A DNA stretch of 64,000 bases from NCBI RefSeq assembly GCF_030272615.1, contig NC_081410.1, positions 504,606,942 through 504,670,941 of the forward strand. The letters run 5' to 3'. A model generated the notes under the pieces. That model was not told where the DNA came from. It searched no databases and saw only the letters and a list, made by a program, of their open reading frames with translations. Made by a program: the position numbers and the translations under genes. The stretch comes from Cryptomeria japonica (taxonomy: Eukaryota; Streptophyta; Pinopsida; Cupressales; Cupressaceae). This document shows positions 1 to 10,843 of this stretch, piece after piece; positions within the stretch are counted from its first letter, which is position 1; each line of letters starts with the position of its first letter.

Positions 1-773
1 GTATGAAGTCATATAGAACTTCAAATTTGTTTTGACCTCTTTCAATTGTGTACAAAGTGCATCACTAATCTGCTCACCCCAATCTATCTTGGTATTCCCT
101 TTCCTGATTATGATCATGTAATAGCACATCCAATTCTGAAAGTAATGAGAATCTTTCAAACCTTTCCCTCATTCCAACATACTAACCATATCATTGTACT
201 CTTCATTGAAATCACTTCTATGAAAGTATTTTTCCATCTTGTATTAATAGAACCTCTAGCTAAAGATAGGAAACCTGTATTGATCATTTTCTTACACTTT
301 GCTTCATTCTTCTCATAGTACTCTTGAGCATTTTCTTTGGTTATATCTACTACTTCTTCCACTGGTGAATCTTTAAACACGTTGTTGAAGAAAACATTGT
401 CTAATGTCATGAAGACATTCTAATTACTATCCTTCACCTGCCTGGTATGTGGATCAAAATAATCCGCTACTGCAAGTATAAAATCTGAATCATGGGTTGC
501 TACTAGGAAAGAAGCATACTTGTGCAACTCCGACCTGATTAGGTTTGACATATGTGAGGAGGATTTCTCAACTCGATCAATGAACTCCTGCATGTCCACA
601 TAACTAATTTATGTATCCCTTATCTCTTCAATATTAGAAACAACAGAGCTTTCTGAAAAAATGTTCAAGTATATATCATACTTGCACTTCATGTTTTTCA
701 CAGATGTGTTTCTTGGGGAGGACTCTAACTGACTTGAGGAAAGATCTGATTTGCATTGAGAAGGCTTTGACAT
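1..773 (-). pseudogene. degenerate eORF fragment, copy D (5' part, runs off window start)
   Basis: Function unknown. The minus-strand translation matches the N-terminal third of the better preserved eORF copies at 10841-14429 and 20704-23451: a start similar to MSKxxx with SSSQLESSP near 773, then a KYDxYLN stretch, a segment around DHFDPxTRxVKD, and a conserved block containing VFFNxVFKxSxVEEVxDIT near 340-410. Frame changes and stops break it, for example around 420 and 600, so it cannot encode the full protein. As in the other copies, a palindrome array lies just upstream of its start (905-1490), which shows that eORF and array travel together. The protein has no motif I recognise. The parent is the minus-strand Ty3/gypsy element described at 5371-24656. 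Confidence 0.7.
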
Positions 774-904
774 TTGCAAAGTACTGCATTCAACACTAAG
801 GATTAGTGTCTTGAAAATCATCACCATCAGAAGAGCAAATTTTATCAATTGGAACAAGAATCCAGAGCTAAACTAGACTTAGGGAAAAAGTGAACAAAAA
901 CTTG

Positions 905-1490
905 CAGTCCAGACTTTAAAGTCCAATCTACTAATTAGAAACCAAAATTTGCACATCAGACTTTAAAGTCCATTGTGCAGGGAAAAAACATCATAGATTT
1001 CATATCGGACTTTAAAGTCCGATGAGTAAGTTGGAAGAACAATCTCCACATGTCAGACTTTAAAGTCCGACCTACAAGTGGGAAACCAAGATCATACATA
1101 GGTCAGACTTTAAAGTCCAAACTGTGAGTTAGAAACTTGCAAGGTAATAATGCACATCAGAGTTTAAATTTCGGTCTGCTAGCAAAGGAAATGCCATAGA
1201 TAACATGTCCGGTTTTAAAAACCGACCTGTCAACTTGAAAAGACACAAAGGCTGACAAGCTAGGTTTTAAAACCCGACATGTCATCTCGGAAGAACATAG
1301 TCTGCTTAACATGTCACTTTAAAGTCCAATATGTTAGCAGGGGAAGAGCATACACTGCTAACATGTTGAATTTCAAACTTTGATATGTTAGCAAGAAAAG
1401 CATACATCTCTAGCATGTCGGATTTTGAAATCCGACATGCAAAAAAAGAAAAACAGGATTTCTTACATGTCGGATTTTGAAACTTGACAT
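905..1490. repeat. palindrome array, copy D (about 12 units)
   Basis: About twelve palindromes are centred near 917, 964, 1013, 1061, 1111, 1165, 1216, 1268, 1320, 1374, 1426 and 1478, so 47-54 bp apart. Most have the core AGACTTTAAAGTCC or GGTTTTAAAACC. The last units have the variant core GGATTTTGAAATCC with arms GCATGTC/GACATGC. Arms are more eroded than in the other two arrays, mostly by C-to-T and G-to-A changes. The sequence between palindromes is not conserved. Confidence 0.85.
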
Positions 1491-1509
1491 GCAAGAAGGG
1501 GAAAAACAA

Positions 1510-2280
1510 CATTCCCTTAATTATTTTTAAGGCAATTTCTATTAACTAAATAGTACAATGAACAATTGTAAATCAAGCATTGAAACAAGGTAGTGAGCCT
1601 AAACTATCTTTCATAATTTGAAATTTGTTGGTCATGGTTTCTTTTCTTCAATTGTCATCCATGAAATAAGAAAAAAGAGTAACAGTTGAATCCATGATTA
1701 AAGTGGTCAAGGCTCTATATTAAAATAATATTATATATCTGAAAAATTGATAATTCTAGTAAATTATATTACCAATTGCAATATCTAATATGAGTCGGAG
1801 ATTTTATATTTATTGTTCATTTAAAATTATCATCTAAATTTCATTTTTCAATAGAAATCACTCAAAGATAAATTTTACCCTCAAATACATATTCCTAAAT
1901 TTGTCCCCTTTATCACTCAACTTATAAAAAGCCTCGCTGGCCTTTTCTCTAACAGTGTGGTATTGAACAGAGGCCACCATAGTCACAAAACATTATCCTA
2001 CATTGAGGTCTCGGTATTGCTTTTCTATGTTTCTCTTAATGATGCAGCTTACCTATGTTGGAACTAACAAGACACCCATGGGGAATTGTGCACCTATGAA
2101 ATGGAAGGAGCTTGTGTGAACACATGGATGTATAAATAATGATATTTCTTTAAGCCCTAATTACAAGGCGGTGTTATTTAAGTCTAATGCCATTTCAAAA
2201 GGCTGGATAAAACTTTCACACACACCACATAGTCCGGAGGCTAACTAGAGTAATTATATCATTGTCGGCTTGCATGATTT
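1510..2280. other. no recognisable gene
   Basis: AT-rich sequence with no ORF of note and no similarity to the other elements in the window that I can see. It separates the palindrome array from the plus-strand ORF remnant, and probably contains old, unidentifiable repeat sequence. Confidence 0.5.
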
Positions 2281-2282
2281 CA

Positions 2283-2368
2283 AAAATATTAAGAATTTTA
2301 TTAAAATTAATCTCACCATAACAAGAAAATATTAAGAATTTTATTAAAATTAATCTCACCATAACAAG
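2283..2368. repeat. perfect 2 x 43-bp tandem duplication
   Basis: Positions 2283-2325 and 2326-2368 are identical by eye (AAAATATTAAGAATTTTATT onward, ending ATAACAAG). The identity suggests a recent local duplication. No coding role is apparent. Confidence 0.9.
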
Positions 2369-2378
2369 GCAATGTTTT

Positions 2379-4000
2379 TTGGCTATCTTCTCTGCTAAAG
2401 GGTTAATGTCGAGTAAAAGAGCCTTGGTTGCAAACACCAATGAGTCTACCATGGGAGGAGATAGAGTGCATTTTGAGACTGATAAGCTTGACGATTTTAA
2501 GAATGATCTGGTGGTTTGGCATTATTGCATTGAACGTAGTGTGGCGGAATATTTGGAGAACCTATGAGGGCATGATGAACAACTCTCAATTTAGTTGGAT
2601 ACATCCTAGAATAATCAGAGGGTGGTTATTAGGGGAATACTTTTGAAGTTTCAGAGGAAGTTATTGCCCAAGCTACTGGCCTTTCTCTGGAAGGAATAAG
2701 ATGGAAGTAGACAAGCCATGTGACTAACAGCAACATCCTAAACAAATTCTTCAAGGGGAAGGAGGCCCCTATTAAGATGCAAGGTGGTTTTACTAAAGAA
2801 TAACTTCAATAACCATGTAATCTACTATGTTTAATGGTTATGAAATACTTTACCCTCGAGGGTTGTCATAAAGTTTATTATTACTATCATATTCCCTTGT
2901 TGAATAATTTTAGGAACCTTGATCTTCTTTGTCTTCCTTTTTATCTACTTCATTCATTAAAAAGCTCCATTAAGGAGGCCCTTGACTTTAAAAATGAGGA
3001 CGAGCAACCCAACCCTCTCCACCAAGGTTTGATATACAGGCTCTATCACTATCACTCAGTTTTGTATACCCCTCATAACATTATGTTAATTCAACCTCCC
3101 CTGTGTGGTTCCCACCCCTTGGCAACCTTTGCGTACAAAATTTCCCCTTCTAGATTTTTCTAGCTCGTTGGTGAAACCTTTTCTTCCTCTCCTCTCCCCT
3201 CTTCCTCTGTTACCATCAAGGAGTTGGGCTACCCTTCCTTTCTCTCTCCGTCTACTACTAAAGAGTGGTAAGCCATTTGCTTTGAGGGTAAGAGAAAATC
3301 TATTGGAAAAAGGAAAATAATCATAATTGACAATTCCACTTTTGAGGATATGGATGATGAGGACCCTAATGTGGAAATTGAGGGAAGAAGGTCACAAAGA
3401 ATTGCCTCAAAGGGTACTGGTGAGAAAAAAGAAATACTACAATTTTGGAAGGGGGGGAAGGTGGTGGTAATGAACCTGACAGCAAGGAGATTAATACTGG
3501 GATTTTGGAAGCTATTAATTTGGGTGGTCTTGGCCTCCCACAAGGCCCCCAATATTTGGACAAAAATAATATGCACCCTATTGATAATTTGGAAGATGTG
3601 GCCCCATACACTATTCTACAGAATATTGACCTAGTCTTGGTGATGGCGTCTGACTTGGGTATTGAAGGGGCTAAGCATAAGGAGGGGGTTGTTGTTGATG
3701 AAATTGACAAGGGAAAGAAAGGTGGAAAGAAAAGGGGGGAGAGGTAAAAAGATAATAGGAGAGGTCATCTTGTGGAAGAAGACAAACATAATATGGGGCC
3801 CACCAACCAGCTCAGGGATGATGAGATTCAGGCCCTTAAATGTGAGGTTCGAGAGCTAAGGAGTCATTTGGATAGTCATGAGATGAATGAGGAACTATAG
3901 GTCTTGAGGGAAGAGATAAAGGAGATGAAGTGCAAATGAGACTCCAAGGACAAACAACTTATCAATATCAACAAATTTTACATTAGAGTCATGCAAAGTT
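2379..4000 (+). pseudogene. degenerate plus-strand ORF of unknown function
   Basis: Several overlapping open pieces in different frames give one protein-like series: a piece with VHFETDKLDDFKNDLVVWHY near 2470-2525; EVSEEVIAQATGLSLEGIRW near 2648-2700; a hydrophobic stretch 2834-3163; an acidic segment with EDMDDEDPNVEIEGRRSQRI near 3340-3400; a basic KGKKGGKKRGER near 3710-3746; and a heptad-like ALKCEVRELRSHLDSHE segment near 3836-3885. Stops and frameshifts separate the pieces. The layout (globular front, acidic and basic middle, short coiled-coil-like end) resembles other extra ORFs carried by plant Ty3/gypsy elements, but I cannot align it with the eORF of the concatemer and I recognise no family. 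It could also be a remnant of a different transposon. Confidence 0.45.
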
Positions 4001-4690
4001 CGGCTACAACTCTCTGCCTATGGTAGGATAAGGTTGTTGAAGAGGATGTTGATAAACAAGCCTGTTATGAACTCTACAAGTTTATTATGGAGGATTGAGA
4101 CAAAGTTTTGGGTCTGGCTGGGCTCTGTAAGCCAGCTCCTTAGGGCTAGGTCTATATAGTTTTTGTTTGTTTTTTGCTGGATCTCTAAACTTACAGGGTA
4201 TGCCCCTGTTGATTTTTTCACTCTCTGTTGTTGGACTTTTATTTTCAATTTGATATTTTGCTATCAATGTTTTGTTGATGGCTTTTAGATATGTTAAGGA
4301 TCAACACCCTAGTTAACGTTGCTTTTATAATAAATTAAAAATTAAAAAATATGGTACTCGTAAAAAACAATAATCCTTTCTCAAGAAACTACATTCTTAT
4401 TTAAAATTTTAAGATCAAAATCAAACATATTCTCACCAAGATATAAATATAATTCAAATAACCTAGACAACTATAATCAAATATTTCACAAATTATTTTA
4501 TGTGGATATCATTGTCATTTTTTTATATTTCAAAATTTCCTTTTCAAATAAAAGAAATTGAAGATATTAAAAAATCAAAAACACATACCTTGATCTTTGT
4601 TTCATAGTAATCATCCAGTTTTTATTCTCTTAAGGAAACATGACCTCTAATTTGGATTCAAACCCATAGCGCAAAGTGGCACCATAGAAA
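4001..4690. other. AT-rich sequence, no gene
   Basis: Continues from the preceding ORF remnant and becomes very AT-rich after 4320. I see no ORF, RNA gene or clear transposon terminus. Confidence 0.5.
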
Positions 4691-4694
4691 AATT

Positions 4695-4860
4695 ATAAAT
4701 AAGGAAAATTTGAATTTAATTTTGATTAGTTTATTTTTTAATTCTTAAATTATGATTAGCTTATTTTTTCCCTTAATTCTATATTAAAAAAAATATTGTG
4801 ATATTCTTTTTAATGTATCAAATATGAAATTAACAAACTTAGAGTCTTAAATAACTTTTG
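4695..4860 (+). repeat. dispersed AT-rich repeat, copy 1
   Basis: Aligns by eye with 52456-52605. Shared landmarks are TTAATTCTATATTAAAAAAA followed after about 45 bases by AACAAACTTAGAGTCTT. No terminal inverted repeats are evident and the family is unknown. It lies directly before the LINE ORF1 fragment here, whereas the second copy lies at the broken end of element 1. Confidence 0.6.
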
Positions 4861-4865
4861 AAATG

Positions 4866-5370
4866 TCATGCTCCACTCTCTACAATGGATCTCCCACCCA
4901 TGTAGTGACTGCTCCTTCTGTGGGATGATCCTGCTCCCCACCCCTGGTGTGAGTTGAGGATTGTTTCATCGTTAAATTTGGGGGTTCTGCAGTCTGCAAG
5001 TCAAACATTGCTACTTTCATCATTCTTCCTACACTTACGGCCTTCGCATTGGGTGGATCTTCTAGCGGTACTTCTGCCCCTACTTTGGGTGGTTTATACC
5101 CTCTCCTGCCTGTGGATGCCCTTCTTAGGGTTGATGCTCGATTTGATGGTGTTGCTCCATCTGGTGATGTTGCTACTGATGGTAACCCTATTGTGGGTGC
5201 TAATTCCCTGCTCATACCTACCTCTTTTATTGGTAAGCATAGCTTTGTTCATGTGGCCAGATCTGTTGCCCAGCCCTCCAAGGGGGTTCGTCCTCTTCCA
5301 TGTGCCAATTCCTCCCCTATGGTGGTTTGTGGATAGGATGTTGTAGACAACATTGGGTTCTACCAACACG
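4866..5370 (+). pseudogene. LINE ORF1, N-terminal fragment
   Basis: Plus-strand open stretch (5049-5336 is open, with stops before and after) rich in Ser, Ala, Pro and Val, containing GKHSFVHVARSVAQPSKGVR. This looks like the low-complexity front of a plant LINE ORF1, which binds RNA in the retroposition complex. Similarity to the concatemer RT begins abruptly at about 5371, so the ORF is cut there. A matching later part of an ORF1 (DUF4283 tail and zinc-knuckle region) resumes on the same strand at 24657. I infer that one LINE was split by the material between. Assignment of this half rests on composition and on the flanking half, so it is less sure. Confidence 0.5.
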
Positions 5371-5886
5371 ATGCCAGATTCAAGTTTTGGAAATCAACAC
5401 ATATCTGAATCTCACCATTCTTCTTACGTACAGGTACAATATTGGCTATCCAAGAAGAATGGTGAATGGGGAAGATTATCTTTGCTTTCAACATCTTTTG
5501 TACTTCAGCAAAGATAGTATCGGAGATCATTGGGTTGTATTTCCTTTGCTTCTGATGGAAAGGCGTAATACCTGGTTCCAATAGAATGTCATGGCGGAGC
5601 TCTTTGGGACAAAAAGACTTTAGATCTTCATAAGAGTATGCCAAGACGTCAACATATTGCTATAATAATACAACAAAATTCTGCCTTTCTCCTTGTGAAC
5701 AACACTTTCCAAAGTTGATCATTTTTGGATTGTCTTCAGTCCCAATATTTACTTGTTCATATTCCATTAACCCTATAGCTAATCTTTGTTGCTTTTTAAC
5801 TTAACGATCATGTTTGTCAAAAAGCTTTTCTAGCGAAACTAGACCCTTGGGGATCTTGTTTCCTTTTAATTGTAGAAATTTCTCTC
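5371..5886 (-). pseudogene. reverse transcriptase, N-terminal fragment (unit C)
   Basis: Encodes the entry to the RT domain: ending in a block with KAKIIFPIHHSSWIANIVPV, KKNGEIQICVDFQNLN, the usual start of Ty3/gypsy RT. It matches unit B at 18360-18900 almost base for base. The match ends abruptly at about 5371 (GATGCC in both), so palm, catalytic YxDD, RNase H and integrase of this unit are absent. Stops at the junction with the upstream RNase H region show decay. Confidence 0.85.
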
Positions 5887-6531
5887 TCATTTTTGCATAA
5901 ATACTTTCAATTGCATCCTTTGAACGGCAGTGACTACCTTCAAAGTATAGATCATCAAAATTGTTAGCGATCTGCAAAAAAAATTTATATGATGATTATT
6001 ATTAAACACCTGCCAATGATCAGAGTTGTCAGGAACACTTGGCCGAAAAACTAACTCAACAACATAAGTTGATCCTAAAAAATATTTGTGAGGAATCAAA
6101 GAAGTTGTTGATACTGCTAATGAGTCAGCACTGTCGTTGAATTCACGGGAAACCACAAATATATCAAAAGCATCAAATGCCTCTATTAGATCCTCTACCA
6201 GGTTGTGATAGTGTCGCAACCTTTCGCTCCTTGTTTGATATATGTTCCTAACCTAACAGACTATTAACTTGGCATCTTCTTGAGCATGCAAGTTCTTGAT
6301 TCCCTTCTTCTTACCAACATTCATTCCCAGAAGGAGTAATTCGTACTCAGCAGTGTTATTTGTGTTATCGAACTACAATTTGAAGGAGAAAGGGAAAAGA
6401 TTACCCTCGAGAGAAACCAAAACAATATCGGCTCCTGATCTAATAGAAGAACAGTTGCCATCAAATTCTAGCATCAAAACATCATCTAGACTACCAATGC
6501 TAACGGTATCAAAATTGAGAATTTCTTGTTG
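5887..6531 (-). pseudogene. RNase H domain upstream of RT (unit C)
   Basis: The reading downstream of protease gives a second-type (archaeal-like) RNase H: LEFDGN near 6460, TNNTAEYELLLLGMN near 6330, a degraded GDS motif (HAQEDAKLIV) near 6275, and REFNDSADSLAV near 6130-6165. These correspond to the D, E, D and D positions of the fold. Two stops interrupt it (FKL-stop-FDN, IVC-stop-VRN). The unusual point is position: it lies between protease and RT, not after the RT-linked RNase H. Unit B (18568-19600) has the same order, so this is a family trait. Confidence 0.75.
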
Positions 6532-7275
6532 TCAAGTTGAATATCTTTCTGATTTTGTAAAACTATTTTCACAACTACTTTCACAATCAACTAGAAAATT
6601 ATCGAGTGGAATAGCATCTTCACTCTCAGGAGTCACCTTTAAACCATCATCAGCATGCACGAAATAATTACCCATACCCGATGATTCAAAAAGAATCTGT
6701 GCCCGTTGATCATCAGACTTGACAATGGTATATTTTGATTCTTTTTCTGAAAGTAACCTTTGGACAACTCCTTTAACGGGAATACAAGCCTCAGTCATAT
6801 CCATGTTTAACTCACCCCCAACATCTCTACAGAAATTTGTTCCCAACAATAGACCATAGCAGGCCGGCACATCGGCTACCAGTACTGTCATCTTAATCTT
6901 CTTTTCTGGGAATGAAGCTAAATCAAACTGTGTGTCTTTGATTTGACCTATTAAGGGGATTTTCTTGTTATCCATAGAGAAACACCTTCCAAATGTTTTG
7001 GTTAAAGTCAAGCCAAGGGAATTGGAAACTTTTGATAGCATAACATTATCAGATGCCCCAGAATCAATTACACAGTTACTAAGCTTATAACCATTTATCA
7101 ACAAAGAGATGTAAAATGGTTCTATTTTCTCTACAGGAGAAGGGGAAGTTACTAAGTTATTTTGAAGTAAGTTAGACTTAGGAAGATTACTAGGGGTAGT
7201 ATCTTTTTCTTTAACAAACTTGACCAAATGGCCAAATTGATTTGGATTAGATCTCAAAAATTCAACTTCAGACAT
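6532..7275 (-). pseudogene. retroviral-type aspartic protease (unit C)
   Basis: A 247-residue open frame. Residues about 55-75 contain NGYKLSNCVIDSGASDNVM, the catalytic D-S-G-A motif; the flap and second half include FGRCFSMDNKKIPLIGQIKD and a YGLLLGTNFCRD block (the usual hydrophobic-LLLG motif of the fold). It would cut the Gag-Pol precursor inside the virus-like particle. It reads open from the end of gag to the RNase H region. Unit B carries a more broken copy at 19601-20330. Confidence 0.85.
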
Positions 7276-7317
7276 TTGTATTTTGGTTTTCTTAGCATGG
7301 TCTAAAATATCAAATGA

Positions 7318-9567
7318 CTAAAAGGAATTCATTACCAAAGATGGATTTGGATTCTCATTTTGAAAATTTAAAATGTTTGGTACACTAGTCTTCGATGCAT
7401 GTGTAGAAGAATTGACAGGTGTAGAAAAATTGACAGCAAACGAAGAATCACTTACACTTTTATCCTTCGCGACGTCCATCGTGATAGCATTGTCTTTTGC
7501 AGGATTTGGTATGGGAGCCCCACGCTTTTCAATATAAATTAGCAAAAGTTGAGAGTCCTTGATTTGAATAGAATTATCACTTTTTGCAATAACAGGTGGC
7601 TGAGTTGCCTCTGCTTGCGAACGGGTGAATATTGCAAAGATATCCCCATCACGTGTGTCTAACGTATCATCTTCTTGATATTGCATAAACCTGGTATTAG
7701 AGTCGCCAGCCAACTCTGCATCATCTTCTTGATGTGAATTGGCATCTTCTTCACCAAAAGGGGGAAGATCATTTTGTTCAGCTTCATTATATCCTGTAGC
7801 TAAATTTTGAGGTGGTGCTTCCAATGCAAGCCTCTCTGGAGCAGGAAGAAATTTATTCTGATTACATATGGCATAATTGGAAGCGTTGTTTGGAAAATTC
7901 CTTCTTGGAACATCATGATAAGAAGTATTTCCTTGTGAGGAAATTTGCTTCTTAAGTGCCAACAACTCATTTTCTAGCTTCTGTATCATGGGATCAGCAG
8001 AAATAGTTGAAGAGAAAGATGTATCGACAGCTTGATTACTCCTAACCTTGTTAACAACTCTCCTTATCTTACCCACAAGGATAAGATCATCTTCAATCGA
8101 TATAGCCATTTGTTGAGCAATGGCCAAATCTGTAGGATTGTTCCTTCGCAAAAGAAAACTCACTTCTAGCAATTGGGCGTTGATGAAAAAGCATTTCATG
8201 TTTCCACCAGTGGGTCTTGAAGCAACTAGGATATGATTATGTAACTTATCAAATTTTTCTACAAACTCATGCATGAGTTCCTAAGGCTCTTTCTTCAACT
8301 GAGTTAATTGCACCAATAAAGCATGATCATCTTCGGCAGACTTGAATCTCACCTCAAACAACATTCTGAGAGTTGTCCAATTTGTGATACAAGCATTAGT
8401 AAGATGATAGAACCAATCAGCAGCAACTCCATGCAAAGTCTTAATGAATAATCTCACTGAAACATCTCCATGCTTAACACCTAGGACTCCACATGCAATA
8501 TAGATGGCAGCAATATGCTCATCTGGGTGTTGAGAACCATCCCAAAAAAATTTGGGTAAATTTTTTCACGTACCTTTGACAAGTTCATGCAAAGGTGTGG
8601 TCAAGTTCAAAGGACCAAAAGCAATGCCCAAGGGCCAGCAGCGGCCATCCTTAATGGATTATAGGGTGGTATTTAAAAATGACTTGCAAGTGGAACAACT
8701 GAAACTTGAAAACTTGACACCTCACTTAGTACGGGAGATTAACGTGCAAATGGAGGAAAACTTCATGTTCGTTTCAAAGGAGAAAGCGTTAGTGGAGGTG
8801 TCACAAAGGGAAAATTAAATTGCTGAAATAACTAAAACGTAGGATCAACAATTCCTGCTAATCACTACCCACGAGTGTAACAACTAATTTGCTAGCTTAT
8901 GTATCATGGGATCAGCAGAAATAGTTGAAGAGAAAGATGTATCGACAACTTGATTACTCCTAACCTTGTTAGGGTCTCTCCTTATCTTACCCGCAAGGAT
9001 AAGATCATCTTCAACCGATATAGCCATTTTTGAGTAGCGGCCAAATCTATAGGATTGTTCCTTCGCAAAAGAAAACTCACTTCTAGCAATTGGGCATTGA
9101 TGAAAAAGCATTTCAGGTTTCTTGTAGTGGGTCTTGAAGCAACTGAGATACGATTATGTAAATTATCAAATTTTGCTACAAACTCGTGCATGGGTTCTCG
9201 AGGGCTCTTTCTTCAACTGAGTTAATTGTGCCAATAAATCATGATCATCTTTGGCGGACTTGAATCTCGCCTCAAACAACGTTCTGAGAGTTACCTAATT
9301 TGTGATACAAGCATTAGAAAGATGATAGAACCAATCAGAAGTAGCTCCATGCAAAGTCTCAATGAATAATCTCACTGAAACATCTTCATGCTCAACACCT
9401 AGGACTCCACATGCAATATAGAAGGCATCAATATGCTCATCTAGGTGCTGAGAACCATCCCCAAAAAATTTGGGTAGAATTTTCCGCGTACCTTTGGGAA
9501 GTTCATGCAAAGGTGCGGTCAAGTTCAAAGGACCAAAAGCAGTGCCCCAAGGGCCAGCAACGGCCAT
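7318..9567 (-). pseudogene. gag (unit C), with duplicated capsid region
   Basis: Encodes the structural protein. The upstream piece (9567-9295) has KFFGDGSQHLDEHIDAFYIA and FIETLHGATSDWFYHLSNA, typical of the retrotransposon gag domain (start of capsid, then a W-F motif). Capsid continues with MHEFVAKFDNLHNRISVASR (9191-8982). The same capsid block then occurs a second time (about 8545-8100) before a long hydrophilic C-terminal part (8274-7318) with acidic tracts such as EEDANSHQEDDAELAGD. I see no CCHC zinc knuckle. The duplicated region carries stops in the upstream copy. Protease begins about 40 bases downstream. Confidence 0.8.
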
Positions 9568-9808
9568 CCTTAACGGATTATAGCGTGGTATTACAAAATG
9601 ACTTGCAAGTGGAACAACTTAAACTTGCAAACTTGACACCTCACTTGGTACGGGAGATCATCGTGCAAATGGAGGAAAACTTTGTGTCCTTTGCAAAGGA
9701 GAAAGCGTCTGTGGAGGTGTCACAAAGGGAAAATTAAATTGCTGCAATAACTCAACTGTAGGATCAACAATTCCTGCTAATCGTTGCCCACGAGTGTAAC
9801 TTCGATCA
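7971..9808 (-). repeat. tandem duplication of about 918 bp inside gag
   Basis: 7971-8888 and 8889-9808 align end to end with a constant offset of 918-919 bases (for example TGTATCATGGGATCAGCAG at 7982 and 8900; AGGATCAACA at 8841 and 9760). The two copies differ at several percent of positions, so this is not an assembly artefact of identical reads. It covers the capsid-coding part plus sequence 5' of it. Confidence 0.9.
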
Positions 9809-9891
9809 GCCAGATTAGAATATGGAGAAAAGCAACAATATGGAAATTACAATGAAAGAGAACTGCAACCCAAAAGACAAACAGGTTGCAT

Positions 9892-9914
9892 GTCGCTCCC
9901 CAGCAGAGTTGCCA
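9892..9914 (-). other. primer binding site, unit C
   Basis: On the minus strand the sequence TGGCAACTCTGCTGGGGAG starts at 9914, just downstream of the LTR. Plant Tat/Ogre-type elements commonly have a PBS of the form TGGCGACTC...GGGGA, reported as matching tRNA-Arg. The tRNA here is inferred from that resemblance only. Confidence 0.6.
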
Positions 9915-9923
9915 AAAAACTAT

Positions 9924-10843
9924 TGGTTGAATATTTTGTCACCAGCGTACTAATGACAAAATATATAATTCACACAAAGCTATGTTGAGAAAGTAATCTC
10001 TCCTCCCATCAAGGGGAGGTTCCCTAAAAAATTTCTCCTCTAAATAATAAGAAATTAAATTTGTGGGTTGGTGTTGGGCATATAACTCTCTTTTTTCAGA
10101 GTTTATGTATTCTCCTTTCACCTAGTTACAATTTCTCTCTCTCTTCAGATACTTAAAGAAAAGAACTATTAATCTAACAAACTACACCAAGAGTTACTAT
10201 TAAGCATCACAAAGTCTCCTTGAAGGTAACACTAATTCAAACTGATCATTACAAATTAAACAATTAGAAACTTAGCTTGCAGCTCAAAGTCTTCAAGTAT
10301 AGATTTTTAATCCATTAAACTAAAAATAATTGCAGCAAATCAAAGCTTGCCACAAGTTATTTAATTTATCAGAAGATTTCTCAAATATGCTAAGAGCACA
10401 AAGTCTACTTGCAAGATTTGAGAGCTCTTTAACCACATAACAATATCTTAAAGATCAAAGAAGTAAAGATAATATATATTCAATGGACATAAGAACATTA
10501 AATTATATAAACAATTTTCTTTGATACAACACAAAGTTTGTGATCAACAAAATTGTTTTCTTTATTTGTTTGATAGAATTTTCACCACAAAAACCCAAAG
10601 TCTTAATTGGGATAAAAATTCTGCAAAGTTTTGTTAAGCCTAAAAAAGATAAAATATTTACAAAAGAGGTCCTCCTTATATAGAAAAAGAAGTTGAGAAA
10701 AATGTGGGCACAGTTGACTTATTCAACTGCATAGCCCCATTTTACTACAACTACAACATAAAGAAAACGTGCAGCTACATAAAAATTGACAGCATCTATC
10801 GGTGCAACTGCATGAAGAAAAGGTGCCAAAAGGGGGTACTTCA
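9924..10843 (-). mobile_element. LTR shared between units B and C
   Basis: The 5' end on the minus strand is well placed: TGAAGTACCCCC begins at 10843, right after a purine-rich tract. The 3' end is less sure: ...TTCAACCA ends at 9924, nine bases before the PBS. A TATA box lies at 10676-10682. The region is AT-rich and has no ORF of note. It works as the 3' LTR of unit B and the 5' LTR of unit C. An 85-bp piece of a second copy survives at 20613-20703. Confidence 0.7.
10676..10682 (-). promoter_or_regulatory. TATA box of the concatemer LTR
   Basis: CTATATAAGG on the minus strand. It lies about 160 bases inside the LTR and would drive transcription towards gag of unit C, with a start expected about 30 bases downstream near 10645. 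Confidence 0.6.

Noticed and set aside
8552-9737. Plus-strand ORFs (QVEQLKLANLTPHLVREI type) as genes
   Set aside because: They are antisense to the duplicated gag region and leader. The two copies are only as similar as the DNA duplication predicts.
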